Positions 52,263-61,948 of a stretch of 64,000 nt of DNA are shown piece by piece. Position 1 is the stretch's first letter. Each line of letters starts with the position of its first letter. Position numbers and translations under genes: made by a program. The notes beneath the pieces were generated by a model, which did no database searches, had not been told where the DNA came from, and saw only the letters and a program-made list of their open reading frames with translations. Source of the stretch: Ferruginibacter sp. (GTDB taxonomy: Bacteria > Bacteroidota > Bacteroidia > Chitinophagales > Chitinophagaceae); contig JAGOAX010000009.1 of the NCBI GenBank assembly GCA_017983695.1, positions 124,001 to 188,000 of the forward strand, read 5' to 3'.

Positions 52263-52298
52263 AAAAAGCCGTCCCCAATTTATTGGGGACGGCTTTTT
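52263..52298. terminator. Strong bidirectional terminator
   Basis: A 16-bp perfect stem (AAAAAGCCGTCCCCAA with its complement at 52283-52298) and a TTTA loop between the convergent S9 peptidase and small membrane protein genes. Confidence 0.9.
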
Positions 52299-52299
52299 A

Positions 52300-52632
52300 T
52301 TATTTTCTTAATTTCCTTGGCGGTTGCAGGTCATCTACACCAATGCGGTCTATATCTTCTTCAATAACATCAGGCTTCTTTTCTAAAATTGCTCTTACAA
52401 TTAAATAACCTCCAAATGCACTTACGAGGCCAATGGCCATTAAACTATAGATATCTTTCTTATCAAATTTATTAAAGCCAAAAAAACTTATTCCTAGTAC
52501 CATGCCTGTAATTTCAGCAGCTAGCCATGCAAAAATGGTGTACAATTTCCAGCTGCCCGGTTTTAATCCTTTTTTTAATGCAAGGGCCCCGTTCATTTTA
52601 CAAAGAAAAATAAGTGCTATAATATCTATCAT
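52300..52632 (-). CDS. Small hypothetical membrane protein
   Basis: 110 aa with three hydrophobic stretches (about 26-48, 60-78 and an initial short one at 2-16) and a charged C-terminal tail (KKPDVIEEDIDRIGVDDLQP). No family is recognised. It lies 17 bp after the MG2/TonB-plug gene on the same strand, so the two are probably cotranscribed. Confidence 0.7.
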   Translation of the reverse strand: MIDIIALIFLCKMNGALALKKGLKPGSWKLYTIFAWLAAEITGMVLGISFFGFNKFDKKDIYSLMAIGLVSAFGGYLIVRAILEKKPDVIEEDIDRIGVDDLQPPRKLRK

Positions 52633-52649
52633 AATAAGCTGGTTTAATT

Positions 52650-55049
52650 TTATTCAAAAATCTTTTCTTCACGTGTTAACTGGCCGTATTCGTTCATGCC
52701 TTCAATAATTACCCGTATTTTTTTACAATTATCATTATTAAAGAAAGGTATGGTTATTCTGCGTTTTTTCGAATCGAATAATAAAAAAGGGTTCCAGTAT
52801 AAAGTACTGCGGTAATCTTTAGCATCAGTATCATTTGTTTTTTCGTAATCGGGCATGTAAAACTCTTTAATAGGAGAATAGCCATACAGCGTAACTTCAT
52901 TTAATCCCTTTACATTAGCATTGGTGCTGCCACCTTTTTTTGTGTACACAGCAACTGCACCGCCGGCGCCACCACCACTGGCGCCAAAAAAAGGTGGATC
53001 AAAAACTTTTATCATGGCAACATCACTCATTGGTGTGGATTGTAACATGGCAATGTCCACATTCATCTCATTTAAAAAAACATCGGTATTGCTGCCCCGC
53101 CTGGTAATACTGCCTTCGCCATCTGTTGATATCTGCATGCCTGCAACTTTACCTCTTAAATAATCTAATATGCTCATAGCAGATTGGGCAAAAGGATCAT
53201 CTTCTGTTGTAAATACCCTTGCAAAACCGCCACTGAATAATCCTGAAGTATATTGCTCATCCAGCTTATCTTTTAATGATTTTTGTTTTGCAGTAACAGT
53301 TACACCAGTTAATGTTTTTGTTTTCTGCATTTCTATCTGTGAGCGGAATAAAGCACTTTGTTTACCGCTTTTTTGTAAAATATTACTATCGGGCCTTGCA
53401 TTAAAGTATAGCGTTGATAATAATTTTTCGTCAATTGGTGCTGGTGTTCCCCGGCTGTTTTCAAAAGAAAAGCTTGCAGTAGAAGTTAATAATTTGTTTT
53501 TATCATTGTTGATCTGGTACATCAGCCTGGCAGTATCAAAAAAGTAAACGCCACTGAGGTTAAACTTTCCATCTTCTGCTACCGGCATAAAAAAGAAGGA
53601 ACTGCTGCCTTTGGCCGAAGTTTTTAAAATGCCGGTTAATTCTTTATTTTTTAGTTGAATTTTAGATAAACCAAATATGCTGCCTTTTATAGTAAGATAA
53701 TTATCGGGCTGATGTTTTATTACCGGCCATTTATTTGCCAGTAAATTTTCCCATTTAAATCTTCTCCATCCATTGGTCATCATTACAAGGTCGAGATGCT
53801 GTTGCACCGAATCCGCATCGCTTGAAAAATAATAAGCAGGATTATACACATATCCTTTTAAATCATTACTAAGCAGTAAGCCGGAAAAAATATTTTCTTT
53901 ATTGTTTTCCGGCGCATCAAGTGCAGCATCTGTAACAGCAATAGATAAATTGCTGAGAAAGTCGCCACCAACATCAACCTGCAAAACACTTTTACCATGT
54001 GGGGTAATATTTTTTTCAGCAGTATGCAGGTCGGTATTAAAAAAATAAGTGTTGTTGTTTACAAAAGCTATCCGTTCGGCAACAGGTATTTGTGCGCCAT
54101 TAAATACTGTTATCTGTATAATACCATCGGGCATACTATCAGTAATTATGGCTGTGCTTATTTGTGTTTTGCGCTGCATATTAATTTTAGCGGCATAAAC
54201 TGTTTGCTGGTGCATTTGTGCAAACACAGTGTAGGTCTTAAATGCTTCATCAGCCGAGTCGGGCCTGTTAAGGGTGTACACTAACTCGTTGTTGGTTTTA
54301 ACAACACGTAACGCCAGGCCTTCTTTTTTTGCATCGGGTAAAGATGTTTCATGTTGTACCCCATTTTTATCTTTCCATATGGCTTTGTATTTTTCGCCGG
54401 CTAATGGTGTAATAGAAAAAAATCCCATGCCATTATGTGTAGAAGCAAAGCTGCTTATCTTTAAACCCTTGCCATCTACAACAGTACCTGTAACAGCAAA
54501 TGGTAAACCATCCTGCATATTTGTTTTAAATGCAACACGGCAATTGATGTTTTCAACTAAATCGCCTCCTTCAGGAAAAAGATTTAATGTGAATGTTGTA
54601 ACGGGTATATTTTTTTTTGCTCCCGGTTTTGTATTTATTACTGTCAGAGGTTTAAGGTAAATTAAAGAAGAATCAAAATTCTGCATCCATTGAGTATAAG
54701 CCCTGACGTACAATTTGGAATTATAGTTAGAGTCTGCAAGGTCAAAATTAGATGCGGCGCTGGACTGTACTATCGGCATTACTTTACGTTGTAAAACAGT
54801 GCCATAATCATTAATAAGTTCAGCATATAAAGTTTTGCTTATTGCCGATGGGTTGTTATTAGAATTGATGTATGCCTTAAACCAGATAGTTTCCCCTGTA
54901 TTGTAGTAAGATCTGTCGAAGTGCAGGTAAATTTTTTCCTGTGGATATTTGGTAGCAGATACGTTTAATAACGAATCGAATAATTGCTGTGCATTTGTAT
55001 TGCCGTACCAGCAGAGGGTTAATAATATAACGATGATTTTTTTTGTCAT
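52650..55049 (-). CDS. MG2-like protein with an isolated TonB plug domain
   Basis: 799 aa exported protein (signal peptide 1-20, ending NTNAQ). YPQEKIYLHFDRSYYNTGET, then IWFKAYI, is the macroglobulin (MG2) domain signature found at the N-terminus of many Bacteroidota proteins. Residues about 120-560 contain further beta-sandwich domains. Residues about 585-705 form a TonB-dependent receptor plug (LTGVTVTAKQK, SILDYLRGKVAGMQI, AGGAVAVYTKKGG). No beta barrel follows: only about 95 residues remain, so it cannot be a complete TonB receptor. Role unknown; it might present a plug or bind polymers at the outer membrane. Likely transcribed with the small membrane protein gene. Confidence 0.85.
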   Translation of the reverse strand: MTKKIIVILLTLCWYGNTNAQQLFDSLLNVSATKYPQEKIYLHFDRSYYNTGETIWFKAYINSNNNPSAISKTLYAELINDYGTVLQRKVMPIVQSSAASNFDLADSNYNSKLYVRAYTQWMQNFDSSLIYLKPLTVINTKPGAKKNIPVTTFTLNLFPEGGDLVENINCRVAFKTNMQDGLPFAVTGTVVDGKGLKISSFASTHNGMGFFSITPLAGEKYKAIWKDKNGVQHETSLPDAKKEGLALRVVKTNNELVYTLNRPDSADEAFKTYTVFAQMHQQTVYAAKINMQRKTQISTAIITDSMPDGIIQITVFNGAQIPVAERIAFVNNNTYFFNTDLHTAEKNITPHGKSVLQVDVGGDFLSNLSIAVTDAALDAPENNKENIFSGLLLSNDLKGYVYNPAYYFSSDADSVQQHLDLVMMTNGWRRFKWENLLANKWPVIKHQPDNYLTIKGSIFGLSKIQLKNKELTGILKTSAKGSSSFFFMPVAEDGKFNLSGVYFFDTARLMYQINNDKNKLLTSTASFSFENSRGTPAPIDEKLLSTLYFNARPDSNILQKSGKQSALFRSQIEMQKTKTLTGVTVTAKQKSLKDKLDEQYTSGLFSGGFARVFTTEDDPFAQSAMSILDYLRGKVAGMQISTDGEGSITRRGSNTDVFLNEMNVDIAMLQSTPMSDVAMIKVFDPPFFGASGGGAGGAVAVYTKKGGSTNANVKGLNEVTLYGYSPIKEFYMPDYEKTNDTDAKDYRSTLYWNPFLLFDSKKRRITIPFFNNDNCKKIRVIIEGMNEYGQLTREEKIFE

Positions 55050-55107
55050 TGTACTAATGTGCAGTTATAGTTTTTTACAAGCTTACAATTTAGTGATTGT
55101 TGCCCAA

Positions 55108-55115
55108 CAAAAATA
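55108..55115 (-). promoter_or_regulatory. Promoter -7 box of the MG2/TonB-plug gene
   Basis: TATTTTTG on the minus strand matches TAnnTTTG; initiation near 55101 would leave a leader of about 52 nt. Confidence 0.4.
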
Positions 55116-55146
55116 TTAATAGATTGCTAAAAACATCAGATAATTA

Positions 55147-55178
55147 AAAAAAGCAGCCCTCATTAAAAAGCTGCTTTT
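55147..55178 (-). terminator. Terminator of the PfkB-kinase gene
   Basis: AAAAGCAGC (55149-55157) pairs with GCTGCTTTT (55170-55178); read on the minus strand it ends in a T-run, 22 bp after the kinase stop codon. Confidence 0.75.
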
Positions 55179-55199
55179 AAATTTTATAAATAAGATTAC

Positions 55200-56123
55200 T
55201 TATACCAGGTCAATATCAAAATTCACCAGCTGTACAAATTCGCTTAATCTTGCGTCAATATCTTCTTTTGTAATTTCTTTTAACCTGTCGGGCCCAAATT
55301 TTTCAACACAAAAACTTGCCATGGCGCTGCCTACAATAATGGCGGTTTTCATATTTTCAAAACTGATATCTTTTGTTTTGGCTAAATGGCCTATAAATCC
55401 TCCGGCAAAAGTATCGCCTGCGCCTGTTGGGTCAAACACTTCTTCCAGCGGAAGGGCAGGAGCAAAGAATACGTGATCATCATGAAATAATAATGCACCG
55501 TGTTCCCCCTTCTTAATAATTAAAAATTTTGGCCCCATTTTCATTATAGCACGGGCAGCTTTTACTAAAGACAGTTCGCCACTAAGTTGTCTTGCTTCAC
55601 CGTCATTTACCAGCAGTACATCAACTTTCTTTAATACTTCTTTTAAATCATCCATAGCAATATCCATCCAAAAATTCATGGTGTCCATTACAATCAATTT
55701 GGGGCGAACCCTTAACTGATCAATTACACTCATTTGTAATTTAGGCATCAGGTTACCCAGCATTAAAAACTCTGCACCCTGGAAACTTTCAGGAACAACT
55801 GGATTAAAATCTTCCAGTACATTTAAGTCCGTCACTAAAGTATCACGGGTATTCATATCAATATGATATTTACCACTCCAGAAAAAAGATTTTTTATCCG
55901 GTACAATTTCCACGCCATCCAGTTGAATACCCCGTCTTTTCATTTCATCCATTTCTTCTTGAGGAAAATCGTAACCAACAATTGAAATTTGCTGAATAGG
56001 GGTAACAAAATTACTTGCTGCATAAGCTACGTAAGTGGCCGAGCCGCCAACAATTTTATCTGTTTTTCCAAATGGGGTTTCAATAGCATCAAAAGCCATA
56101 GTACCTACTGTAATTACCGACAT
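55200..56123 (-). CDS. PfkB-family sugar/nucleoside kinase
   Basis: 307 aa ribokinase-fold kinase. It has the N-terminal GG motif (IVGGSATYVAYAAS, about 25-38) and the C-terminal PfkB signature DPTGAGDTFAGG (231-242), where Asp237 is the catalytic base and the Gly residues form the anion hole. Substrate is not clear: the family includes ribokinase, adenosine kinase and fructokinase. In Bacteroidota this variant is common next to housekeeping genes. Single gene with its own promoter and terminator. Confidence 0.92.
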   Translation of the reverse strand: MSVITVGTMAFDAIETPFGKTDKIVGGSATYVAYAASNFVTPIQQISIVGYDFPQEEMDEMKRRGIQLDGVEIVPDKKSFFWSGKYHIDMNTRDTLVTDLNVLEDFNPVVPESFQGAEFLMLGNLMPKLQMSVIDQLRVRPKLIVMDTMNFWMDIAMDDLKEVLKKVDVLLVNDGEARQLSGELSLVKAARAIMKMGPKFLIIKKGEHGALLFHDDHVFFAPALPLEEVFDPTGAGDTFAGGFIGHLAKTKDISFENMKTAIIVGSAMASFCVEKFGPDRLKEITKEDIDARLSEFVQLVNFDIDLV

Positions 56124-56168
56124 AAATTGATTTTAATGTTTAGATTTAAGCGATTAGATTTGATGGCG

Positions 56169-56176
56169 CAAAAGTA
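56169..56176 (-). promoter_or_regulatory. Promoter -7 box of the PfkB-kinase gene
   Basis: TACTTTTG on the minus strand fits TAnnTTTG; the start point near 56162 gives a leader of about 39 nt. Confidence 0.55.
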
Positions 56177-56232
56177 AATGTTTTGGCTGATGCGGCTGCA
56201 TTATTATTCATTATTCATTAATAAATTATCTA

Positions 56233-56841
56233 TTGAGGCTACAGCTACATCCCGATAATCCGCAACCACGGTTGGTAAAACAGGTTATAGAATGCCTTAA
56301 AGACGGTGGCGTAATTATTTACCCTACCGATACCATTTATGGCCTTGGCTGTGATATTGCGCAACATAAAGCAGTGGAACGGATTTGTAAAATAAAAAAT
56401 ATTGACCCACTAAAAGCACAGCTGAGTTTTATTTGCAGGGATCTGAGCCATCTTAGCGATTACACCAAAAGTATTGATACCCCTTTATACCGGATGTTGA
56501 AAAGCTATTTACCCGGGCCCTATACTTTTATTTTACCGGCAAGCAAACTGGTGCCTAAAATTTTACAAAATAAAAAAAATACAATTGGACTAAGGGTGCC
56601 GGATAATATTATTTGCCGGCATATTTTAGATGCTTTGGGCAACCCCATTTTAAGCGCTTCTTTACCTGGTGATATGGTGGAAGAATATACCGACCCCGAA
56701 GTGATGTATGAAAAATTTGAACACCTGGTTGATTTTGTAATTGATGGTGGTATTGGGGGAATGGTACCATCTACCATTGTTGATTGTACCGGCAAGGACT
56801 GGACAATATTGCGCCAGGGTTTGGGGGACTGGGAAGCATAA
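56233..56841 (+). CDS. Sua5/YciO/YrdC-family L-threonylcarbamoyladenylate synthase
   Basis: 202 aa protein that forms threonylcarbamoyl-AMP for the t6A37 modification of tRNA. Family motifs: GGVIIYPTDTIYGLGCDI (about 25-42), SFICRDL, LPGPYTFILPAS and NTIGLRVPDN. Translation must begin at TTG (56233): there is no in-frame ATG or GTG between an upstream region without coding character and the conserved core, and LRLQLHPDNP matches the family N-terminus. It is a short single-domain form without the Sua5 C-terminal domain. Confidence 0.9.
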   Translation: MRLQLHPDNPQPRLVKQVIECLKDGGVIIYPTDTIYGLGCDIAQHKAVERICKIKNIDPLKAQLSFICRDLSHLSDYTKSIDTPLYRMLKSYLPGPYTFILPASKLVPKILQNKKNTIGLRVPDNIICRHILDALGNPILSASLPGDMVEEYTDPEVMYEKFEHLVDFVIDGGIGGMVPSTIVDCTGKDWTILRQGLGDWEA

Positions 56842-56898
56842 AAAATTACCCCAGAATTTCTTCCAGGGTAACTGTTTTATATCAGAGGTGAATGTAGA

Positions 56899-57204
56899 TT
56901 AATTTCTATCCCTTCTGTTATGTTTTTTACGTGCAATTTTCCTGCTTTGCTGTCTTTGATCCTGTTTAATATCTTTTCTTTCTCCACGTGTTACCACACC
57001 ATCAGCTTTTGCAGCTCTAACATCCTTACGGATTTCTCTTTGGTCTTGTGCAAGATTCCTGGTTTCTTTTTTGGTAAGTTCTCCGTTTTTTACGCCGTGT
57101 TTAATACGTTGGTGCTGGTTTTTTGCATGTTGTTTAACCTGGGCATCTGCATGGTTAAAAATTGCGCCTAATACAATAGCTGCTGCTAAAAATGTTGTTT
57201 TCAT
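56899..57204 (-). CDS. Small secreted, highly basic repeat protein
   Basis: 101 aa. A signal peptide (1-21, ending FNHADAQ) is followed by about 80 residues of Lys/Arg/Gln/His with two related units: GELTKKETRNLAQDQREIRK and GVVTRGERKDIKQDQRQQSR, each G-x-[LV]-T-[KR]-x-E-[RT] then DQR. Likely a periplasmic or surface helical protein, possibly nucleic-acid or polyanion binding because of charge. No family function is known to me. Single gene; a small TACTT/AAGTA inverted repeat lies upstream. Confidence 0.75.
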   Translation of the reverse strand: MKTTFLAAAIVLGAIFNHADAQVKQHAKNQHQRIKHGVKNGELTKKETRNLAQDQREIRKDVRAAKADGVVTRGERKDIKQDQRQQSRKIARKKHNRRDRN

Positions 57205-57316
57205 AAAAACTGTTTTAATTAAAATAAAGGTGAATAAATACTTTTATAAGTACATAGACGGAAGATGATGCTGTGGGTTTAACCGGGGAATAATTTTTTT
57301 TACAAAGCAGCCTGTT

Positions 57317-58072
57317 TTAACTGTTATTATGTTTTTTAACCGGCAGGGTATAATAAAAAAATAACCGGTAAGTATTGCTTAAAGTATAAGAACCGCCATT
57401 GTTTCGTTGTTGAAATATCCTCATATAGCCGGCATCAAATGAAAGGGTATTATTTATTTTTTGTTTGATGCCGATAAAAATCCTGTTTTGATCAAAAGGG
57501 TTATACACTACTGCTGCACCAGACTGTAACAGCAATTCATCTGACAGCGTAAACTGCGGCAATGTAGATTTTTTAAAGACAGGCAAAGTTGCACTTAATA
57601 AATACCTGAACCGGTTTGTATATTTATTATCTCCTGTTTTTTGGTCGTTAATTATTTTTTGCTGCCAGCGCTGTTCAATTCTTAAACGTTGCAGTAATTT
57701 CAACTTACCATACGAAGTGGTTAATTGCAGCTGTTCAAAAATCCTGCTTTCATCAGCGTCTGTTACCCAACCGGGAGTTGAGGGAGCCTGTAACAAATTA
57801 CCATATCCTGCCGCTGCAGATAAGTTATTATTTATCTGGTAACCTAATCCTACCCTGCCAAAAATAAAAGAACGGGAAGCAAAAAAATCATTTTCTCTCA
57901 GGTGTGCATCTGCCATTATAAACCAGTGCTTATTTAAAAACAGGTTACTGTTGATGCTTATCCAGGTATAGTTGTTTCGAAAAATTTGTTTTTGTGTTGC
58001 CTGGCCAAATGTTATTGTACAATATAATTGCGCTGCTGCAAGTAATAATAATTTTAAATATGCCTTCATCAC
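57317..58072 (-). CDS. DUF2490 outer-membrane beta-barrel protein
   Basis: 251 aa with a signal peptide (1-23, ending TITFGQA) and alternating aromatic beta strands of an outer-membrane barrel: YTWISINSNLFLNKHWFIMA, then DAHLRENDFF, LGYQINNNLSAAAGYGN, IGIKQKINNTLSFDAGYMRI and a C-terminal NTYRLFFYYTLP. This fits DUF2490. Function unknown. It lies 15 bp after the AspT-type transporter gene in the same direction, so probably cotranscribed with it. Confidence 0.85.
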   Translation of the reverse strand: MMKAYLKLLLLAAAQLYCTITFGQATQKQIFRNNYTWISINSNLFLNKHWFIMADAHLRENDFFASRSFIFGRVGLGYQINNNLSAAAGYGNLLQAPSTPGWVTDADESRIFEQLQLTTSYGKLKLLQRLRIEQRWQQKIINDQKTGDNKYTNRFRYLLSATLPVFKKSTLPQFTLSDELLLQSGAAVVYNPFDQNRIFIGIKQKINNTLSFDAGYMRIFQQRNNGGSYTLSNTYRLFFYYTLPVKKHNNS

Positions 58073-58087
58073 AAAAATATTATATCA

Positions 58088-59758
58088 TCAACTAAAAAGC
58101 AGGATCAGCAGCTGTGCTGCTACAATACGTAAGATCATAGTAAGAGGATATACTGTGGCGTATGTTACAGATGGAATATCGTTACCAGCCAGTTTTGTTG
58201 CAAATGCCAACGCAGGAGGGTCTGTAGAAGCACCTGCCAGTAATCCACAAATTTCGAAATAGGTTTTTTTAAAAAACTTCTTTGCTATTAACCCAACAGC
58301 TATAAGCGGGATGATGGTTATGGCAATACCCATTGCGATCCATATAAATCCTTTTCCATCTGCAAATGCTACTGATAAATTTTTACCACTGCTTAGCCCA
58401 ACACTGGCCAAAAATAAACTGATACCTAATTCTCTAATCATCAGGTTGGCACTGTTAGTAGTATAATTGTTGAGATAAAATACGTTTCCAAAGCGGCTAA
58501 GCAATAAGGCAATAACTAAAGGCCCGCCCGCCATCCCTATTTTAACCGGCACGGGCATTCCCGGAAAATAAATGGGCACACTACCTAATATCACTCCCAA
58601 CACAATTCCAAAAAATATAGGAGCCAGGTCAGGCGCCTCTAATTTTTTTATAGAATTACCCAACGCTTCAGACACTACCCGTACACCTTCTTCAGTTCCT
58701 ACAACTTTTATAATATCACCTAATTGAAAAAAAACATCGCCATGTGGTACCATTTCAATGCCCGCCCTGTTTAACCGGGTAAGGGTAAAATTTTGCTGTT
58801 GCAGTTCGTGTAAATCGCCAAGGCGTTTGTGTGTAACCGATTTTTTTGTAACCACAATTGTTCTGGCTATTAATTTGCTATCCGATGCAGTTTTTAAATT
58901 GATATTACTGAATGAGCCGATGATTAGTTTTAACTGTTCAATTTCTTTTTTAGTTGCAACAATCAGTAAAACATCGTTCTCTGCTAAAATGGTGTCGGGT
59001 GTTGGTGTAATTATTTCTCCCTTGTGCAGCATCCGGGAGATGATAATCCTTTCTTTAAGCATTTCAAAAAGTTTGCCTAAAGGTTGCCCGATAAGCATTT
59101 TATTTTCCAGGTTAAAATGATAGGATACCGGTTTATTTGACCTGATAACATTCAGTTTTCTGTGCAGCTCCTGTTCCTTTTCAATATTTACGCCGAATAT
59201 TTTTTTAAGTAACAGCAAGGAACCGATGATACCAAAAACACCCAGCGGATAGGTAACTGCATAGGCCAATGTGATTAAAGATTTATCGGTGCCGGTAATA
59301 TTTAAGTCGCTTACAGCTGCCTGTGCAGCAGCTAATCCCGGGGTATTGGTAACAGCTCCGCTCATAATACCTGCCATTACAGAAATATGATTGCGGCTTA
59401 TATAAAACAGAAGGATAGTGATGAGTATCCCGAGTGAAACAATTGAAGCGGCCAGCAAATTATTGTTAAGTGCATTCTTTTTTAAACTGGCAAAAAAACC
59501 GGGGCCAACCTGTAAACCTATAGAATACACAAAAAGGATAAGCCCGAATTCTTTTAAAAAATGTTCTGTTTTTTCATCTACAAGAATACCGAGATAAGAT
59601 AAAAACATGCCGGCAAATAATACCCAGGTAACACCAAGCGAAATGCCGCCAATCTTTAATCTGCCCAGCCAGATGCCGGTAGATACTACCAATCCGAAAA
59701 CTAAAACAGTTTGCGCTATTGAATTATTGGTGAACAGATCAATGAACCAGTTGCCCAT
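58088..59758 (-). CDS. AspT/YidE-family transporter with RCK_C domains
   Basis: 556 aa putative aspartate:alanine exchanger-family transporter. Two five- to six-helix membrane halves (about 10-185 and 375-555) flank two cytosolic TrkA_C (RCK_C)-like domains (about 205-370). The sequence keeps the duplicated membrane motif seen as GVTWVLFAGMFLSYLGILVD and LGISLFLASVGLSSGKN. Family members exchange amino or organic acids; the substrate of this one is unknown, and RCK_C domains imply regulation by a small ligand. A long inverted repeat lies upstream. Confidence 0.88.
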   Translation of the reverse strand: MGNWFIDLFTNNSIAQTVLVFGLVVSTGIWLGRLKIGGISLGVTWVLFAGMFLSYLGILVDEKTEHFLKEFGLILFVYSIGLQVGPGFFASLKKNALNNNLLAASIVSLGILITILLFYISRNHISVMAGIMSGAVTNTPGLAAAQAAVSDLNITGTDKSLITLAYAVTYPLGVFGIIGSLLLLKKIFGVNIEKEQELHRKLNVIRSNKPVSYHFNLENKMLIGQPLGKLFEMLKERIIISRMLHKGEIITPTPDTILAENDVLLIVATKKEIEQLKLIIGSFSNINLKTASDSKLIARTIVVTKKSVTHKRLGDLHELQQQNFTLTRLNRAGIEMVPHGDVFFQLGDIIKVVGTEEGVRVVSEALGNSIKKLEAPDLAPIFFGIVLGVILGSVPIYFPGMPVPVKIGMAGGPLVIALLLSRFGNVFYLNNYTTNSANLMIRELGISLFLASVGLSSGKNLSVAFADGKGFIWIAMGIAITIIPLIAVGLIAKKFFKKTYFEICGLLAGASTDPPALAFATKLAGNDIPSVTYATVYPLTMILRIVAAQLLILLFS

Positions 59759-59783
59759 AAAATATATTTTAAAGAAGCGCTGT

Positions 59784-59864
59784 TTACAAAAGAAAACAAA
59801 GGCTGCTGATAATTAGCAAATGAGAAGTTTAGTAAAATAGCAGCCTTTGTTTCTTTTGTGTAAA
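59784..59864. repeat. Long inverted repeat between pckG and the AspT-type gene
   Basis: The left arm at 59784-59808 (from TTTACAAAAG to AGGCTGCT) pairs with the right arm at 59839-59864 (AGCAGCCTTTGTTT to GTAAA). About 24 of 25 bases pair, with small bulges, around a 30-nt loop. It could terminate pckG transcripts on the minus strand, but the arms are much longer than a normal terminator and the T-run is broken. Confidence 0.7.
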
Positions 59865-59922
59865 ATCCTTCGTTACCGAAGAATCTTTTTGATAAATAAA
59901 AAACAAGCAATCGTTAAAAATA

Positions 59923-61782
59923 TTAATGAATTTCGGCCTGCAGTTCCCATTTTTCTGGAGAGCGCCACAGTGCAGATAAAAGCAATTCTCTCATAAAGAA
60001 AAATTCTTTGGGCAGTTTGTCGTACATCCTTTCAAAAAGTTCTTCGTGAGATAATAATTCCTGTTTGCCAGGTTCTCTTTCAATGGTCATTATTTTAGAA
60101 AAATCTTCCCGGGTAAAATTTTCAAGGCCACGCCAATCCAGGTCTTCATACCGTGGCATCCAGCCCAGCGGACTTTCTACAGAAGAGGCATTACCCCTAA
60201 GGCGCTGCACAATCCATATTAATACCCTTATGTTTTCGCCAAAGCCGGGCCATAAAAATTTTCCGTTCTCATCTTTTCTAAACCAGTTTACACCAAAAAT
60301 TCTTGGGGCATTGGGCAGGTTACGGCCAAACTGTAACCAATGGTTTACATAATCGCCTATATGGTAACCCATAAATGGCAGCATTGCAAAGGGATCCCGT
60401 CTTACTTTTCCAATTTCGCCAAATGCAGCTGCGGTCATTTCGCTGCCCATTGTTGTGGCAAGGTATACACCAAAATTCCAGTTAAAAGATTGGTATACTA
60501 ATGGTATTCCTGTGCTTCTTCTTCCCCCAAAAATAAAACCGTCAATTTGCACACCTTTAGGATCATCCCATTTAGGATCTACTGCCGGGTTTTGATAAGC
60601 CGGTGCTGTAAATCTTGAATTGGCATGTGCGGCAGGTTTTCCACTTTTAGGATCCCAGGGCAATCCATGCCAGTCTGTTAATCCTTCAGGAATTTCTGTT
60701 GTCATCCCCTCCCACCAAACATCTTTATCTACAGTTATAGCAACATTGGTAAAAATTGTATTTGCCTTAATGCTTTCCATAGCATTAGGGTTGGTTTTAT
60801 AATTGGTACCGGGTGCCACACCAAAATATCCGGCTTCGGGGTTTATGGCAAATAAATGCCCATCGCCTGCTTTATGTATCCATGCAATATCATCACCTAC
60901 TGTGGTAATTTTCCAGCCTTCAAATTCTTTTGGCGGAATAAGCATGGCAAAGTTTGTTTTACCACAGGCACTGGGGAATGCAGCAGCAACATAATTTTTT
61001 TGTTTATCCGGAGATTCGACACCCATTATCAACATGTGTTCTGCCAGCCAACCTTCTTCCCTGGCCATTACAGAACCTATACGCAATGCAAAACATTTTT
61101 TTCCCATTAAAGCGTTGCCGCCATAACCACTACCATAAGAAATCACCATTCTATCATCGGGAAAATGAGAAATATATTTTACATCGGGGTTGCAGGGCCA
61201 TTTGCTTTCTGTTTTACCATTTTCAATTGGATCTCCCACAGTGTGCAAACACTTTACAAAATCTTTTTTAGGAATATAGGGTAATACGTTTTCACCCATC
61301 CTGGTCATAATACGCATATTAATCACCACGTATTCCGAATCGGTAATCTCTACCCCATATCTTGAATATTGAGAACCCAGCGGCCCCATACAAAATGGAA
61401 TTACATACATTGTTCTTCCTTTCATACATCCTTCCAGGTGCCTGTTCAATACTTTTTTCATTTCATTTGGCTCCATCCAGTTATTGGTAGGGCCTGCATC
61501 TTCTTTACGGCGGCTGCAAATAAAGGTTTTGTCTTCAACCCTTGCCACATCGCTGGGGTCGCTAAAGCAAGCAAAACTATTTGGCCTTTTTTCGGGATTC
61601 AGGGGAATGAAAGTGCCTTTTTTTACCAGTAGCTGGCAAAGGCTGTCGTATTCTCCCTGTGAGCCATCAACCCAGTGTATTGATTTAGGTTCACATAAAG
61701 CGGCTACTTCTTTTACCCAGTTTTCTAACTCGTTTTTTACGGGAACAGTTGCTAAAATAAAACTATTGGTTTGCTGTATCAT
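59923..61782 (-). CDS. pckG: Phosphoenolpyruvate carboxykinase (GTP)
   Basis: 619 aa from the ATG at 61782; the in-frame ATG at 61818 lies within the promoter region and is rejected. GTP-dependent PEPCK converts oxaloacetate to PEP, the first step of gluconeogenesis. Signatures: the P-loop [15 protein letters not shown] (about residue 267-281), [37 protein letters not shown] and the [20 protein letters not shown] block. It is the GTP form, whereas many Bacteroidota carry the ATP form. It has a -7 box of its own. Confidence 0.96.
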   Translation of the reverse strand: MIQQTNSFILATVPVKNELENWVKEVAALCEPKSIHWVDGSQGEYDSLCQLLVKKGTFIPLNPEKRPNSFACFSDPSDVARVEDKTFICSRRKEDAGPTNNWMEPNEMKKVLNRHLEGCMKGRTMYVIPFCMGPLGSQYSRYGVEITDSEYVVINMRIMTRMGENVLPYIPKKDFVKCLHTVGDPIENGKTESKWPCNPDVKYISHFPDDRMVISYGSGYGGNALMGKKCFALRIGSVMAREEGWLAEHMLIMGVESPDKQKNYVAAAFPSACGKTNFAMLIPPKEFEGWKITTVGDDIAWIHKAGDGHLFAINPEAGYFGVAPGTNYKTNPNAMESIKANTIFTNVAITVDKDVWWEGMTTEIPEGLTDWHGLPWDPKSGKPAAHANSRFTAPAYQNPAVDPKWDDPKGVQIDGFIFGGRRSTGIPLVYQSFNWNFGVYLATTMGSEMTAAAFGEIGKVRRDPFAMLPFMGYHIGDYVNHWLQFGRNLPNAPRIFGVNWFRKDENGKFLWPGFGENIRVLIWIVQRLRGNASSVESPLGWMPRYEDLDWRGLENFTREDFSKIMTIEREPGKQELLSHEELFERMYDKLPKEFFFMRELLLSALWRSPEKWELQAEIH

Positions 61783-61815
61783 TGATTTATATTTTGAAGA
61801 AGTGAAACAAGAGTG

Positions 61816-61823
61816 CAAATCTA
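61816..61823 (-). promoter_or_regulatory. Promoter -7 box of pckG
   Basis: TAGATTTG on the minus strand matches TAnnTTTG. Initiation near 61809 is downstream of the 61818 ATG, so translation should begin at 61782 with a 27-nt leader. Confidence 0.65.
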
Positions 61824-61948
61824 AAATGCGTAAATCTATTTTTCTTGACCAGCATCAGTATATAAACTGATATTTATTAGCTGATTTTATAAATTGAATA
61901 CCCTTATATTCAGCTTATAATAATAACTAAATTTTTTTATAAAAGGAA

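Noticed and set aside
52650..55049. Complete TonB-dependent receptor
   Set aside because: There is no beta barrel after the plug; only about 95 residues remain.
61783..61818. Upstream ATG for pckG
   Set aside because: It lies between the -7 box and the expected transcription start, and adds residues not seen in the family.
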